From contig JAHHHL010000007.1 of the NCBI GenBank assembly GCA_019359375.1, positions 1 through 64,000 of the forward strand: a stretch of 64,000 bases of DNA, written 5' to 3'. The notes beneath the pieces were generated by a model. The model did no database searches and was not told where the DNA came from. It worked only from the letters and a program-made list of their open reading frames with translations. The translations under genes and the position numbers were made by a program. The stretch is from Lyngbya sp. HA4199-MV5 (GTDB taxonomy: Bacteria > Cyanobacteriota > Cyanobacteriia > Leptolyngbyales > Leptolyngbyaceae). Positions 18,505-27,683 of the stretch are shown here, in pieces. Position 1 is the stretch's first letter. Every line of letters starts with the position of its first letter.

Positions 18505-19539
18505 ATGTCAGGATGCATCATAGGAAAGGATCATTTGTCTCAGCCTGTGGTGACTTTGCAACCCACTCCCCATCTCGTTCTTCGCACCGACTCTGGTAGT
18601 CGGCGGTTGCCGCTTGCCGGTAGCAACTGTTGGACTATCGGTCGTAGTGAAGACAACAATTTTGTGCTGCCCGATCGCTGGATTTCTCGTAACCATGCCA
18701 TGCTGCAATGCATGGAGACCGGAGAGTTCTACTTGATTGACTTGGGAAGCCGCAACGGTTCGTTTGTGAATGGTCGCCGGGTGAGCATTCCAGTCACGCT
18801 ACACAATGGCGATCGGCTCACCTTTGGTCAGACTGATCTTGACTTTTACTGTCCTACGCTCAATCCTCCGGCTGATTCCTCGGCTGGTTCAGATTCCAAA
18901 GAGTTTACGGCAACCGCAACCCTACATGTCCGGCGTTTGATTTCGGTACTGGTGGTCGATATCCGCGATTTTACTGTGCTGACTCGTCAACTGGATGAAA
19001 AGGTGCTGTCGGAAGTCATTGGCACCTGGTTCCGCCACGCGGGTGACATTATTCGCGAGTACGGAAGCTGGGTCGATAAGTATATCGGCGATGCCGTAAT
19101 GGCGATCTGGATTCACGGTCCGCAAGGGGTGAACAACGATGAAATGCTTCGCATTTTCCGCGCCCTCAATGCCTTGCATACGATGACCAGCGATTTGTAT
19201 AACCTGTATCCGCTCCCGTTCCCGCTGCGGATTGGTGCTGGCATTAACACAGGCTACGCGATGGTTGGAAATACGGGCAGTGGCGATCGACCAGATTACA
19301 CCGCTTTAGGGGACACCGTGAATGCCGCCTTCCGCCTGGAAACGTCTACAAAGCAAATTGGGCTAGACATTGCGGTTGGTGAAACGACCTATCAGCATCT
19401 CGTGAATATGGAGATCACGTCGATCGACTTATTCAGAAACTACACGGTTCACCTGAAGGGCTATGACATGCCAACCGTCGCACATGCCTGCTCTTTCCCA
19501 GACCTGGAAACGTTCTTGCAGATGAAGAGTAGAGAGTAA
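18505..19539 (+). CDS. FHA-domain class III adenylate/guanylate cyclase
   Basis: The N-terminal FHA domain (about residues 30-110) binds phosphothreonine peptides, with TIGRSEDNNF, RWISRNHA and DLGSRNGSFVNG. The C-terminal cyclase catalytic domain (about 140-330) makes a cyclic nucleotide, probably cAMP. Metal-binding Asp residues lie in VDIRDFTVL and KYIGDAVMA, and the transition-state pair in TVNAAFRLE. No membrane segment is seen. FHA-cyclases are common in cyanobacteria, where they link Ser/Thr kinase signalling to cAMP. ATG 18505 is the first start, and the FHA fold begins well after it. Confidence 0.93.
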   Translation: MSGCIIGKDHLSQPVVTLQPTPHLVLRTDSGSRRLPLAGSNCWTIGRSEDNNFVLPDRWISRNHAMLQCMETGEFYLIDLGSRNGSFVNGRRVSIPVTLHNGDRLTFGQTDLDFYCPTLNPPADSSAGSDSKEFTATATLHVRRLISVLVVDIRDFTVLTRQLDEKVLSEVIGTWFRHAGDIIREYGSWVDKYIGDAVMAIWIHGPQGVNNDEMLRIFRALNALHTMTSDLYNLYPLPFPLRIGAGINTGYAMVGNTGSGDRPDYTALGDTVNAAFRLETSTKQIGLDIAVGETTYQHLVNMEITSIDLFRNYTVHLKGYDMPTVAHACSFPDLETFLQMKSRE

Positions 19540-19983
19540 CGCCTTTACGAGCAAGCAGAAGGCAGGGGGCAGAAGGCAGAAGAAGGGAGAGTAAAGCAGC
19601 CAGGTTGCAGCCCGGTTAGAAACAGCATTGATTAGAAACAGCATTACGGTTGCTGCTTCTTTGCTGTGAGAACCACTGGGCAAACATCTGAAGCAATGCC
19701 CTCAAGGAGCGTGGCTTTATGAAGGTGTCATTCTGTGCATAGGGGCGTGGCACGCGGTAGAAAGCTTGTGCCTTCGCCCAGAATGATCTGTCGCACGCCG
19801 CGCCCGTACAATGAAAAGGCTGGAGGTTACTGAAGTTATTTCATTTTCATTCCTAAGCGTAAAGATTTGTATCTGGAATCTCCACGTAGACAAGTCATAG
19901 TGAGAGATGGTGTCCAGAAAATGATAGGCTCTGGATAAATGCTGTGTATGGTTTCCATGCAACAGGAAGGGAGGAATAGATTC
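19540..19983. other. Intergenic region upstream of psbU, with a repeat tract
   Basis: A GAAGGCAGGGGGCAGAAGGC tract occupies about 19555-19590. No gene is seen in the rest; the right half should contain the psbU promoter and leader. Confidence 0.45.
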
Positions 19984-20433
19984 ATGAAACGGTTGGTGCG
20001 TGTGTTGATAGTTCTTTGCATGATGGTTGGCTGTTTTGGCTGGCTAGGATTGCCACAGACGGCTGTAGCAGCCAATTTAGGCGATTTAACTGGATATTCG
20101 CTGTCTCGATCGATCGCCCCCACGCTGCTGGCGGCTGAAGCGATTCGTGACGCAGTTGGCGAAAAGCTCAGCTCGGAATATGGTAAGAAGCTAGATCTGA
20201 ACAACACCAATGTACGGGCATTCAGGCAATATTCAGGGCTGTATCCCACTCTGGCAGGGCTGATTGTCAAAAATGCGCCCTACGAAAGCGTTGAAGATGT
20301 TTTGAATATTGCAGGACTGACAGCCGCTCAGAAAGACGTGCTGAAGGCAAACCTCGATCATTTCACAGCCACAGATGTTGAAGAAGCATTGGTGGAAGGA
20401 GCCGATCGGATTAACAACGGGATTTACCGCTAA
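19984..20433 (+). CDS. psbU: Photosystem II extrinsic 12-kDa protein PsbU
   Basis: PsbU binds the lumenal side of photosystem II and stabilises the oxygen-evolving cluster. The start is ATG 19984 (MKRLVRVL), giving 149 residues with a signal peptide ending near TAVAANLG. The mature protein carries the family core [47 protein letters not shown] and the end [12 protein letters not shown]. Compared with usual PsbU there is an extra stretch ([18 protein letters not shown]) ahead of the core. The frame is open 15 codons upstream but lacks signal-peptide character. Confidence 0.96.
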   Translation: MKRLVRVLIVLCMMVGCFGWLGLPQTAVAANLGDLTGYSLSRSIAPTLLAAEAIRDAVGEKLSSEYGKKLDLNNTNVRAFRQYSGLYPTLAGLIVKNAPYESVEDVLNIAGLTAAQKDVLKANLDHFTATDVEEALVEGADRINNGIYR

Positions 20434-20473
20434 TGCGTCTGCTCTGACAACGCTCATCCCATACTGGTAGTGG

Positions 20474-20516
20474 AAATTGCTCAATGACTGGTACACAGTC
20501 GGCGAGCAATTTTTGT
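20474..20516 (+). terminator. Rho-independent terminator after psbU
   Basis: AAATTGCTC (20474-20482) pairs perfectly with GAGCAATTT (20504-20512) and is followed by further T residues. It lies 40 bases after the psbU stop. It also lies inside the longest possible nadB frame, which argues that nadB starts further downstream. Confidence 0.75.
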
Positions 20517-20692
20517 CTTTAGCCTCTGTTTTGACGTTCGCCGTTACACTCAAAGGACTAAGCAGTTCACCACTGAACGCCAGTCCTTTGGATGTCCATC
20601 CACGATTGAAAGCAGTTCTGCTTAAAGCAGCGTTATCAAGCGCTTCGCCTTTATCCAAACTGACTCTAGCCAACCTCAAGAGCCAAAAATTG

Positions 20693-22498
20693 GTGGCATC
20701 TTTGCAACCGTCTGTTTTGCGATCGCCCTCTGCATCAGAAATACCGTCTCAGTTCGATGTTCTCGTAGTGGGAGCAGGTGCGGCTGGGCTTTATACTGCG
20801 CTTTGTCTACCGAGCCACTATCGCATCGGGCTGCTGACAAAAGATACGCTCTCGCTCTCTGCAAGTGATTGGGCACAGGGCGGTATTGCAGCCGTGATCG
20901 ACCCAGCCGATTCGTCATCCTTGCATCTAGCCGACACCTTACAGGCAGGGGCAGGTTTGTGTGACTATGATGCGGTCAAGTTTCTTGTAGAACAGGCTCC
21001 TCAATGCATTCAAACGCTGGTAGAAATGGGGGTTGCCTTCGATCGCCACAGTGGTGAGCTAGCGTTAACGCTGGAAGCGGCTCATTCCCGACGACGCGTG
21101 CTTCATGCTGCTGATACCACAGGGCGTGAAGTGGTCAGTACTCTCACAGCTCAGGTTTTGCGCCGTAAGAACATCCATGTGTTTGCCCAAGCGTTAACGC
21201 TGGATGTCTGGCTCAATGACACGACTCAACGCTGTCAGGGCATTTGCTTACTCTATCAAGGACAAGTCCTCTGGCTCCGGGCAGCAGCCGTCATTTTAGC
21301 AACGGGTGGCGGAGGGCAGGTCTTTGCTCAAACGACGAACCCAGCTCTGAGTACAGGAGATGGTGTCGCGATCGCTCACCGGGCTGGAGCCGTTTTGCGC
21401 GACCTGGAGTTTGTGCAGTTTCATCCGACCGCACTCACCCAGCCTGGGGCACCTCGTTTTTTAATCAGTGAAGCCGTGCGAGGTGAAGGTGCCCACCTGG
21501 TGGATGACCACGGGCGACGCTTTGCGTTTGATTACCATCCTGCGGGAGAACTGGCTCCTAGAGATGTGGTGAGTCGGGCAATTTTTAGCTATCTGCAATC
21601 TACACACGCAGATCCAGCGACAGCCCATGTCTGGTTAGATTTACGATCGATTCCACCCGATACCATTCACCATCGCTTTCCCAACATCATTCAGGTGTGC
21701 CAGCAGTGGGGCATTGATGTGCTGCGAGAGCCGATTCCGGTTGCGCCTGCGGCTCATTACTGGATGGGCGGTGTGGCAACAGATTTGACGAATCAGACAT
21801 CCATTCCCGGTCTGTATGCGGTGGGGGAAGCCGCCAGTACGGGTGTGCATGGGGCAAACCGACTGGCGAGCAATTCACTGCTGGAATGTCTGGTGTTTGG
21901 AGCGCAGTTTGCGCGGTTGGATGTAGAGGAGCTACAAGGCAGAGGGCAGGAGATAGGAGGCAGAGGGCAGGAGATAGGAGGCAGAGGGCAGGAGGCAGAG
22001 GGCAGAAGGCAGGAGGTAGAGAGGCAAGGGTCTCCTGCGGACGATTTTTCTACTCTAAACGCTGTTTTGTCTCAAGCCGATTTTGACAAAATTTATACAC
22101 TACGGCAGGAACTTCCGCGTCTGGTGTGGCAAAGCGCAGGCATTTGTCGGGATGGTTCTGTAATGGCGGCGGCGATCGCGCAAATTCAACGTTGGCAAGC
22201 GGAATTTAATCAACTGGCGATCAGTCGATCGCTGCAACGGCTTCAACCGGAGCAACCTGTGAACGTTACCGTGGTCGAAGCAGACGGGCGGCTTAGAGTA
22301 TGGGCGGAAACTCGAAACCTGCTGGATGTGGCATGGCTGATCCTGAAGAGCGCCCAGTTTCGCACAGAGAGTCGGGGCGGGCATTATCGAGTCGATTACC
22401 CTGAAACGCAGACCCTATGGGAAGTGCATACCCTTTGCCAGAACGATCCCACGGCTCAAAATGGTACCCATTGGAGTAGAGCGCCTGTGCTTACGTGA
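20693..22498 (+). CDS. nadB: L-aspartate oxidase with an in-frame repeat insertion
   Basis: NadB oxidises L-aspartate to iminoaspartate, the first step of NAD synthesis. The FAD-binding VLVVGAGAAGLYTAL, the catalytic-region SDWAQGGIAAVID, the substrate loop EFVQFHPTAL and the second FAD motif YAVGEAASTGVHGANRLASNS are intact. The open frame extends to TTG 20477, but that part overlaps the psbU terminator and resembles no family sequence, so GTG 20693 is chosen; TTG 20690 is equally possible. About 30 residues rich in Gly, Arg, Gln and Glu (nucleotides 21937-22024), between the flavin domain and the C-terminal helical domain, derive from the GGCAGAGGGCAGGAG intergenic repeat and are absent from normal NadB. 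Confidence 0.93.
   Translation: MASLQPSVLRSPSASEIPSQFDVLVVGAGAAGLYTALCLPSHYRIGLLTKDTLSLSASDWAQGGIAAVIDPADSSSLHLADTLQAGAGLCDYDAVKFLVEQAPQCIQTLVEMGVAFDRHSGELALTLEAAHSRRRVLHAADTTGREVVSTLTAQVLRRKNIHVFAQALTLDVWLNDTTQRCQGICLLYQGQVLWLRAAAVILATGGGGQVFAQTTNPALSTGDGVAIAHRAGAVLRDLEFVQFHPTALTQPGAPRFLISEAVRGEGAHLVDDHGRRFAFDYHPAGELAPRDVVSRAIFSYLQSTHADPATAHVWLDLRSIPPDTIHHRFPNIIQVCQQWGIDVLREPIPVAPAAHYWMGGVATDLTNQTSIPGLYAVGEAASTGVHGANRLASNSLLECLVFGAQFARLDVEELQGRGQEIGGRGQEIGGRGQEAEGRRQEVERQGSPADDFSTLNAVLSQADFDKIYTLRQELPRLVWQSAGICRDGSVMAAAIAQIQRWQAEFNQLAISRSLQRLQPEQPVNVTVVEADGRLRVWAETRNLLDVAWLILKSAQFRTESRGGHYRVDYPETQTLWEVHTLCQNDPTAQNGTHWSRAPVLT
21937..22024 (+). repeat. Interspersed repeat inside nadB
   Basis: The 21-bp unit GGCAGAGGGCAGGAGATAGGA occurs twice in tandem and is followed by shorter related units. 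Each full unit encodes seven residues (GRGQEIG), so the reading frame is kept. The same sequence type is intergenic elsewhere in the window. Confidence 0.9.
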
Positions 22499-22530
22499 AC
22501 AGGTTGACTTTTGGTAGAGACATTGTTCTG

Positions 22531-22556
22531 TAGGGACGTTACATGTCACGTTCCTA
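22531..22556. repeat. Palindromic interspersed repeat, copy 2 (imperfect)
   Basis: A copy of the 13400 palindrome with two mismatches in its right arm (ATGTCACGTTCC in place of ATGTAACGTCCC). It lies 33 bases after the nadB stop. Confidence 0.8.
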
Positions 22557-22605
22557 CTACAGAGCGAAACCTGGTTGACTGACAAATCTTTGAGCAAGTA
22601 CTTGA

Positions 22606-22726
22606 ACCCGCCCTGCACTAAAGTGCGGGCTGATGGCAGAAAGTCCTCTTAAGAGGACTACGAGCGTCTGACAACCCGTTAAAACGGGTTTCGCACCATT
22701 AGCCCGGATTTGAATCACGGGCGGGT
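22606..22726. repeat. 121-nt multi-stem interspersed element
   Basis: ACCCGCCC at 22606 pairs perfectly with GGGCGGGT at 22719-22726 and encloses a series of hairpins: CCCTGCAC..GTGCGGG, the 18-bp palindrome AGTCCTCTTAAGAGGACT (22642-22659), AACCCGTT-AA-AACGGGTT (22673-22690) and GCCCGGATTTGAATCACGGGC. It lies between the convergent nadB and HtrA genes. Similar elements are known to me as dispersed repeats in filamentous cyanobacteria. It may end or protect both transcripts. Confidence 0.75.
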
Positions 22727-22816
22727 GAGCAACGAAGCGACCAACCTTTCAAGACTTTTGTCAGTCAATCAGGAGCGAAACACAAGCTTGAGCCATCTTT
22801 GTAAAGCGATCGCGCC

Positions 22817-24049
22817 TTACGGTCGATCGGTCTTGCTCGGGAAAGGGGCTGGCTTGAGTTGCAGGTTACGGCGCTGATTATCGCGCAAAATCTCGACAAC
22901 CAACACTTTGTTAATCGCGCTTGCTTCCACTCGTTCTTGCACATCCGAAGCCGTTTTGACGGGCTTTCCATCCACTTTCTGGATAATGTCTCCCTGTTGA
23001 ATGCCAGACTGGGCGGCTGGAGAATTGTCAAAAACCCGCACAATCAACACGCCCTGATCCTGGCTCACCTTCAGCTTGGCATCCTCATCCTGATTAATTT
23101 CTTTACGCAGGGCGGGGGTCAGATCTACCATCTGAATACCCAAATATGGATGCTCCACTTTGCCTTTAGCAAAGAGCTGGTTGGCGACCCGTTGCGCTGT
23201 TTCGATCGGAATCGCAAAGCCAAGCCCCTGAGCGTCAGCACGAATGGCGGTATTTACGCCAATCACTTCGCCCCGATCGTTCAGAAGTGGACCGCCCGAA
23301 TTGCCAGGATTAATCGCCGCATCGGTTTGAATAAAGCTCACTCGCTTATCGGGCACACCGACCTGAGAGCTGGATCGTCCCGTGGCGCTGATGATGCCTG
23401 CCGTGACGGTGTTATCCAGCCCCAGTGGATTGCCGATCGCGATCGCCCATTCGCCTGGAGTTAAATTATCCGAACGCCCAATCCGCACCGTGGGTAGACC
23501 TGTTGCGCTAATCTTAACGGCTGCCACATCGGTGACAGAATCAGACCCAATGACACGACCTTCAAAGGTACGACCATCTTTCAGCGTCACTTCTACCATG
23601 TCTGCGCCAGCTACCACATGAGCATTGGTCATCAAGCGACCATCGCCACTCAAAATGAAGCCAGAGCCAGTGCCACGCTCAACCCGCTCTTTTGGGACAG
23701 GCATTTCGTTACCAAAGAACCGCCGAAAAAGCGGATTTTGCAGCGCCTCTGGAAGGCTATTTACCACTTTACGAGCGGCATCAATGCGCACAACCGCTGG
23801 ACCAATCCGTTCTACTGCTGTAGCGATAAAGTTAGCGCCATTCGGCTCTCGTATCAGGCTATTTGGCGCGAGAACAGCCGTCTGGCTCGTCGGTTTGCTT
23901 GGCACTGGTTTCAACACAGACGGCATGTCAGCAGAGTTGGATTTAACTCGCTCGTGAGGTAAAAAATAGTAGCTTCCTACAATCCCTGTACCACTGCCGA
24001 TCGCCAGCAACGAAACGTAGGTCGCTAACTGCTTTAAAGAGAGATTCAT
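22817..24049 (-). CDS. HtrA/Deg-family trypsin-like serine protease with PDZ domain
   Basis: An envelope protease for damaged proteins, of the HhoA/HhoB/HtrA group. The start is ATG 24049 (MNLSLKQLATYVSLLAIG), which begins with a membrane anchor or signal sequence. The catalytic triad is visible: His in MTNAHVVAG, Asp in SVTDVAAVKI, Ser in NPGNSGGPLL. One PDZ domain follows (about residues 310-395; GVLIVRVFDNSPAAQSGIQQ). The frame extends 14 codons further upstream without improving the signal sequence. The 3' end faces the multi-stem element after nadB. Confidence 0.93.
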   Translation of the reverse strand: MNLSLKQLATYVSLLAIGSGTGIVGSYYFLPHERVKSNSADMPSVLKPVPSKPTSQTAVLAPNSLIREPNGANFIATAVERIGPAVVRIDAARKVVNSLPEALQNPLFRRFFGNEMPVPKERVERGTGSGFILSGDGRLMTNAHVVAGADMVEVTLKDGRTFEGRVIGSDSVTDVAAVKISATGLPTVRIGRSDNLTPGEWAIAIGNPLGLDNTVTAGIISATGRSSSQVGVPDKRVSFIQTDAAINPGNSGGPLLNDRGEVIGVNTAIRADAQGLGFAIPIETAQRVANQLFAKGKVEHPYLGIQMVDLTPALRKEINQDEDAKLKVSQDQGVLIVRVFDNSPAAQSGIQQGDIIQKVDGKPVKTASDVQERVEASAINKVLVVEILRDNQRRNLQLKPAPFPSKTDRP

Positions 24050-24248
24050 AGCGTGATTAGCCAACAACAGCCGTGCTAGCCCGAACAACATGGGCTTATT
24101 GTAACTGCTTGCCTCTCTTCCAACCGTTCCCGCTTGTCCTGTTCCACGATCCGGACGAGCGTCACTGTGGAAAGAAGGGCATAAAGGGGAACGCGATAGA
24201 GTGGAGAGACCGCATGAAGATACTGCACATTTACGGTGGACTAGCGCT

Positions 24249-25205
24249 ATGAGACAACTTGACTGGAAGCAGCACTGGTTATCGATCCCATTGGGTTGTC
24301 TCGGCTTAATGCTGGTAGCTTTGGGCGCTGGGCGATCGCCGATCGTGGCGCAAGCAGTTCCCGCAACAGTACTGAGTCAATCAACCTGCTCATCTGCTGC
24401 CCTGTCGCGGTTAGTACGGCATAAAGTTGCTTCTGGTGAAACGCTGGAAAGTATCGCACAGCGGTACGATCTAATTCCCTCCACCTTGATGGGCTTCAAC
24501 CCGATGCTGCGGAGTGGCAAAGCACCCGTTGGCGCTGAAATTTTGATTCCTCCTTACAACGGCATTCGGGTTGAGGTCAAGCCCAACCAGACGTGGCGAG
24601 ATGTTGCTAAAGCGTACAAGATTCGCCCTGATGTTTTGTTTGAAGTCAACGGCTGTCAGACCGCTCCTAAAGTGGTTTTTGTCCCTGGTGTGAACTGGTC
24701 TCCGGTGGCAACAGCAACCCCAACCGCTAAACCGGGTGCCACTCAACCAGAGCGTCTTTTGAGCGGTTATCCACTTACCTCCAAACCCGCGCGATCGGCT
24801 CTCTTGCTGGGCTATGGCTGGGGCATTCAGCCACTCACGGGTAAAGTTGGCTTCCACAGCGGTATTGACCTGGCAGCTACCGTCGGGTCGCCCGTGTTAG
24901 CCGTGGCGGATGGCACTGTTGCCTTTGCGGGGAAACAGGGGGCTTACGGCAATCTGGTGGTGATTAACCATGCTGAAGGGCTGCAAACTCGGTATGCTCA
25001 ACTGGCGACTGTGAAGGTCAAAGCAGGGCAAAGCGTCAAACGTGGACAAACGATCGCTACCGTTGGCACCACTGGAACTCGTAGTTCTAAAGAACCGCAC
25101 CTGCATTTTGAAGTGCGATCGCGCTCTGGACTCGGTTGGGTTGCCGATAATCCCGAACCTTACGTCTTAAGAGATCTCCTGCGCCCTGCACAAGCGAAAA
25201 AGTAA
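24249..25205 (+). CDS. Secreted M23 metallopeptidase with LysM domains
   Basis: A murein hydrolase-type protein acting in the envelope. ATG 24249 gives an N-terminal hydrophobic signal (PLGCLGLMLVALGAG). Two LysM-like cell-wall-binding segments follow (HKVASGETLESIAQRYDL and VKPNQTWRDVAKAYKIRP), then the LytM/M23 catalytic domain with GFHSGIDLAA (first His and Asp), GYGWG, GTTGTRSSKEPHLHFEV (HxH zinc motif). All metal ligands are present, so it could be an active endopeptidase or an NlpD-type activator. It is divergent from the HtrA gene. Confidence 0.92.
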   Translation: MRQLDWKQHWLSIPLGCLGLMLVALGAGRSPIVAQAVPATVLSQSTCSSAALSRLVRHKVASGETLESIAQRYDLIPSTLMGFNPMLRSGKAPVGAEILIPPYNGIRVEVKPNQTWRDVAKAYKIRPDVLFEVNGCQTAPKVVFVPGVNWSPVATATPTAKPGATQPERLLSGYPLTSKPARSALLLGYGWGIQPLTGKVGFHSGIDLAATVGSPVLAVADGTVAFAGKQGAYGNLVVINHAEGLQTRYAQLATVKVKAGQSVKRGQTIATVGTTGTRSSKEPHLHFEVRSRSGLGWVADNPEPYVLRDLLRPAQAKK

Positions 25206-25386
25206 GGGCATGCCAACGTCTTGCTCCGAGTCGCTCACCACAAGCATTGAGCTAGCCAAGCAATACTGTTACAACGGGGACTGTTTTGGAAAAAGGGGGA
25301 TCGCAGTCAGCCCACTTTGTTCAACGCTTGGCAAACGTGCCGTCAAGCGCGAGAATAGAAAGAGTTCTGCTCGATGTCAATTTGCT

Positions 25387-26127
25387 GTGAATAACGTTCG
25401 TACCGTCTCAGATACCAAAAGAGCCTTTTACACGATCCATACTCGTCCCATTAATTCGATCTACCGTCGGGTCGTCGAAGAGCTAATGGTCGAGATGCAT
25501 TTGTTGACGGTCAACGTCGATTTCCACTACGACCCTTTCTATGCGCTGGGAGTGTTTACGTCCTTCCATCGCTTCATGCAGGCGTATCGCCCCGAACAGG
25601 ACATCGCTTCGATTTTTGATGGTCTTTGCAAAGCGTTGCAGGATGATCCCCAGCGGTACAGGCATGATGCTGGACGATTGCAAGCTCTAGCAAGCCGTTC
25701 TTCTACAGAAGAGGTGATAAGCTGGCTGGAACAAACGTCTTCGATCGCAGACTTCAATGATTTGCAGCAAGCGGCAGCCGCGATCGCGCACAATGCGAAC
25801 TTTAAGTACAGTCGCCTGTTTGCGATCGGTCTCTTTACCCTACTGGAAACGACGGATGCAGCACTGGTCAAAGATGAGACGAAGCTCCTTGATGCACTCA
25901 AGCGAGTGTGTGGCGCGTTGAATTTATCGTTAGACAAGGTGCAAAAAGACCTGGAACTCTACCGCAGCAATCTTGAAAAAATGGCTCAGGCACAAATTGT
26001 TATGGAAGATGTGCTGAAAGCAGAGCGCAAAAAACGAGAAGACCGTGAGCGGGCAAAAACAGCCGCTAGCTCCGGTTCCTCCTCTGATTTAACCGAGCCA
26101 AAAGAAGAGGCCACTCCAGGGTCTTAA
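25387..26127 (+). CDS. thf1: Thylakoid formation protein Thf1 (Psb29)
   Basis: Thf1 is needed for thylakoid biogenesis and photosystem II assembly and associates with FtsH. The conserved beginning NNVRTVSDTKRAFYTIHTRP and VEELMVEMHLLTVNVDFHYD are present, and the C-terminus is a charged helix (VLKAERKKREDRERAK) typical of the family. The family start corresponds to GTG 25387, giving 246 residues; the longer frame from 25210 shows no family similarity. Confidence 0.95.
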   Translation: MNNVRTVSDTKRAFYTIHTRPINSIYRRVVEELMVEMHLLTVNVDFHYDPFYALGVFTSFHRFMQAYRPEQDIASIFDGLCKALQDDPQRYRHDAGRLQALASRSSTEEVISWLEQTSSIADFNDLQQAAAAIAHNANFKYSRLFAIGLFTLLETTDAALVKDETKLLDALKRVCGALNLSLDKVQKDLELYRSNLEKMAQAQIVMEDVLKAERKKREDRERAKTAASSGSSSDLTEPKEEATPGS

Positions 26128-26432
26128 GCAGCAGTTAATCTAGATGTCTCGATCGCGTGCAGGGCGACCGAGGCGCATCATTCTGAGCGTGGCGGGCTAT
26201 AGCGATCGAGAGGTTGCTCAGGGCACATCATATTTTTCTTCTGCCTCCTGCCCTCTGCCTCCTGCCTTTTGCTACACGTATGACGGGCTAAAGTTCGCTT
26301 TGTGGCGTGGTCAATCCGGTTTAGAATACTCTGTGTTGGCATGTTTGCAGCAGAAACAGTGGTTTTCACGTTCTACGTCCTCGTCTTGTGACTGCCAATT
26401 CAAACTCGTAACGACAAAGGAAACGATTACCC
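26128..26432. other. Intergenic region between thf1 and petM
   Basis: About 26235-26270 is an inverse copy of the repeat family (CTTCTGCCTCCTGCCCTCTG). No gene is recognised. The right part should hold the petM promoter. Confidence 0.45.
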
Positions 26433-26534
26433 ATGAGCGAAATTCTCAACGCAGCTATCTTACCGCCCGTATTGGTTCTCATTGGGCTGAGCGTTGGCTT
26501 CTTGCTGCTCAAGTTGCAGGGCGGCGAAGAATAA
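26433..26534 (+). CDS. petM: Cytochrome b6f complex subunit PetM
   Basis: A 33-residue protein with one membrane helix: MSEILNAAILPPVLVLIG, LSVGFLLLKLQGGEE. The order N-terminal SEILNAA, central helix, then LLKLQGGEE matches PetM (subunit VII) of cyanobacterial b6f. It is too short for normal gene-finding thresholds. It precedes a convergent conserved gene. Confidence 0.92.
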   Translation: MSEILNAAILPPVLVLIGLSVGFLLLKLQGGEE

Positions 26535-26610
26535 GGCTGTGTGGCAAGAGCACGTCTTTTGCCGCATCGTTTGCTCTTTTTTGGATCTCTTTAAATCTTG
26601 TCTTTCAGGT

Positions 26611-27141
26611 TTATCGATTGCCTGTAGGCAAACCAGCAAAGACTTGCTCTACAACCTGCTGAGCTTTGCGATCGAGCCGATTCCAATCGACTTCTCCCGC
26701 TTCATCAAAGAGAGTCGTATCGATTTTGACTCCCTGACTGTTGCCTTGCGTGAGAGCGTGAGACGTTCCACTGGCAGTATCATAGTTCTGAAAACAGATT
26801 TCATAGCAGAGGTTCCAAAGATCCACAGTGATCGTTTGTTCGTTCTGCTGAAGATGCAATAGATAGCCTGGATGCGGTGAAGGGAGTTGCGCTAAAGCTG
26901 CTTCGATCGCGTCTATATCTTCAGGTGAAGCGGTCTTAAGCTCTGTTTGTAGCTGCGTCACTCTTGCCCTGTCATCTGCACTCACTGCGTCAGACCAAAC
27001 GGGCACGTCTTCATACGTCCCTTTCCACGCAGACTGGTCAAGCTGCTTGCGAAGTTGATCAACCAGTCGAATGAAGGCAGGTTGCATTAATTGTTCTGCT
27101 TGTTGCCAGGTCACCAAGTCCTGGAACTTTGGCATCGCCAT
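26611..27141 (-). CDS. Conserved cyanobacterial protein of unknown function
   Basis: About 176 residues from ATG 27141 (or MPKFQDL at 27135). It is soluble, acidic and without a signal. I recognise the pattern MPKFQDLVTWQQAEQLMQP, then SAWKGTYEDVPVW, QLPSPHPGYLLHL, and VDWNRLDRKAQQVVEQVFA from cyanobacterial hypothetical proteins, but no function is known to me. The frame is open further upstream to 27228 but the extra part is unlike the family. Confidence 0.75.
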   Translation of the reverse strand: MAMPKFQDLVTWQQAEQLMQPAFIRLVDQLRKQLDQSAWKGTYEDVPVWSDAVSADDRARVTQLQTELKTASPEDIDAIEAALAQLPSPHPGYLLHLQQNEQTITVDLWNLCYEICFQNYDTASGTSHALTQGNSQGVKIDTTLFDEAGEVDWNRLDRKAQQVVEQVFAGLPTGNR

Positions 27142-27683
27142 AGAGAAAGCGTGTTGTTTGCAACATAGTATCTTACCGAGATGGAGCGATTGCTCACGAT
27201 TTCGCAACAAGATTGCAACAATCGGCACATATCTTAGTCAAGGTATGGAAGGCGTAAAAACTTCGGAAGCCCTTTCTAGTAGTGATTTTCAACACCTATA
27301 GAGCGCAATCGCGTGTCTTTGGCAGACATATCTATTCAAAAACCGTCACAATACCGAGGACAAAGTTTATTTAACTTAATAAACTTGGGGTACTATAAGC
27401 CAGTAGGTACAAATTCTTAATTAGCTGATTGTTTAACACGTCTACTTAGTCTGTGAAGGAGACATCTAGTAAGTGCCGTGCCGGGTCAAAGTTTTTGACC
27501 TTGAACCTTACGATTCATACACGGTAGTTGCTGCTCAGTTATCAATTGCAAGCGCGTCTGGAGCTATCCAGTCCTCCACTTGGATAAGTGGGCTTCTCTG
27601 CGGATTAGGTTTGGGTTGCTTCTTGCTCATCATCCAGCAACCCCAAGGCTTTTTATCCTCGCCACCTCAAGTAAGTTTTCAAG
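27142..27683. other. Intergenic region upstream of ndhD
   Basis: The region holds a 9-bp inverted repeat AAGTTTATT-TAACTT-AATAAACTT at 27363-27386, followed by GGGGTACTATAAG. It is a plausible regulatory site or promoter for ndhD. A GTG frame from 27473 runs into ndhD in another frame and is probably chance. ndhF, often located just before ndhD, is not here. Confidence 0.4.

Noticed and set aside
20477-20692. N-terminal extension of nadB from TTG 20477
   Set aside because: It overlaps the psbU terminator hairpin and has no resemblance to NadB, so a downstream GTG or TTG was preferred.
25210-25386. Longer Thf1 frame
   Set aside because: The family starts at NNVRTVSDTKRAF, which matches GTG 25387; the upstream part has no similarity.
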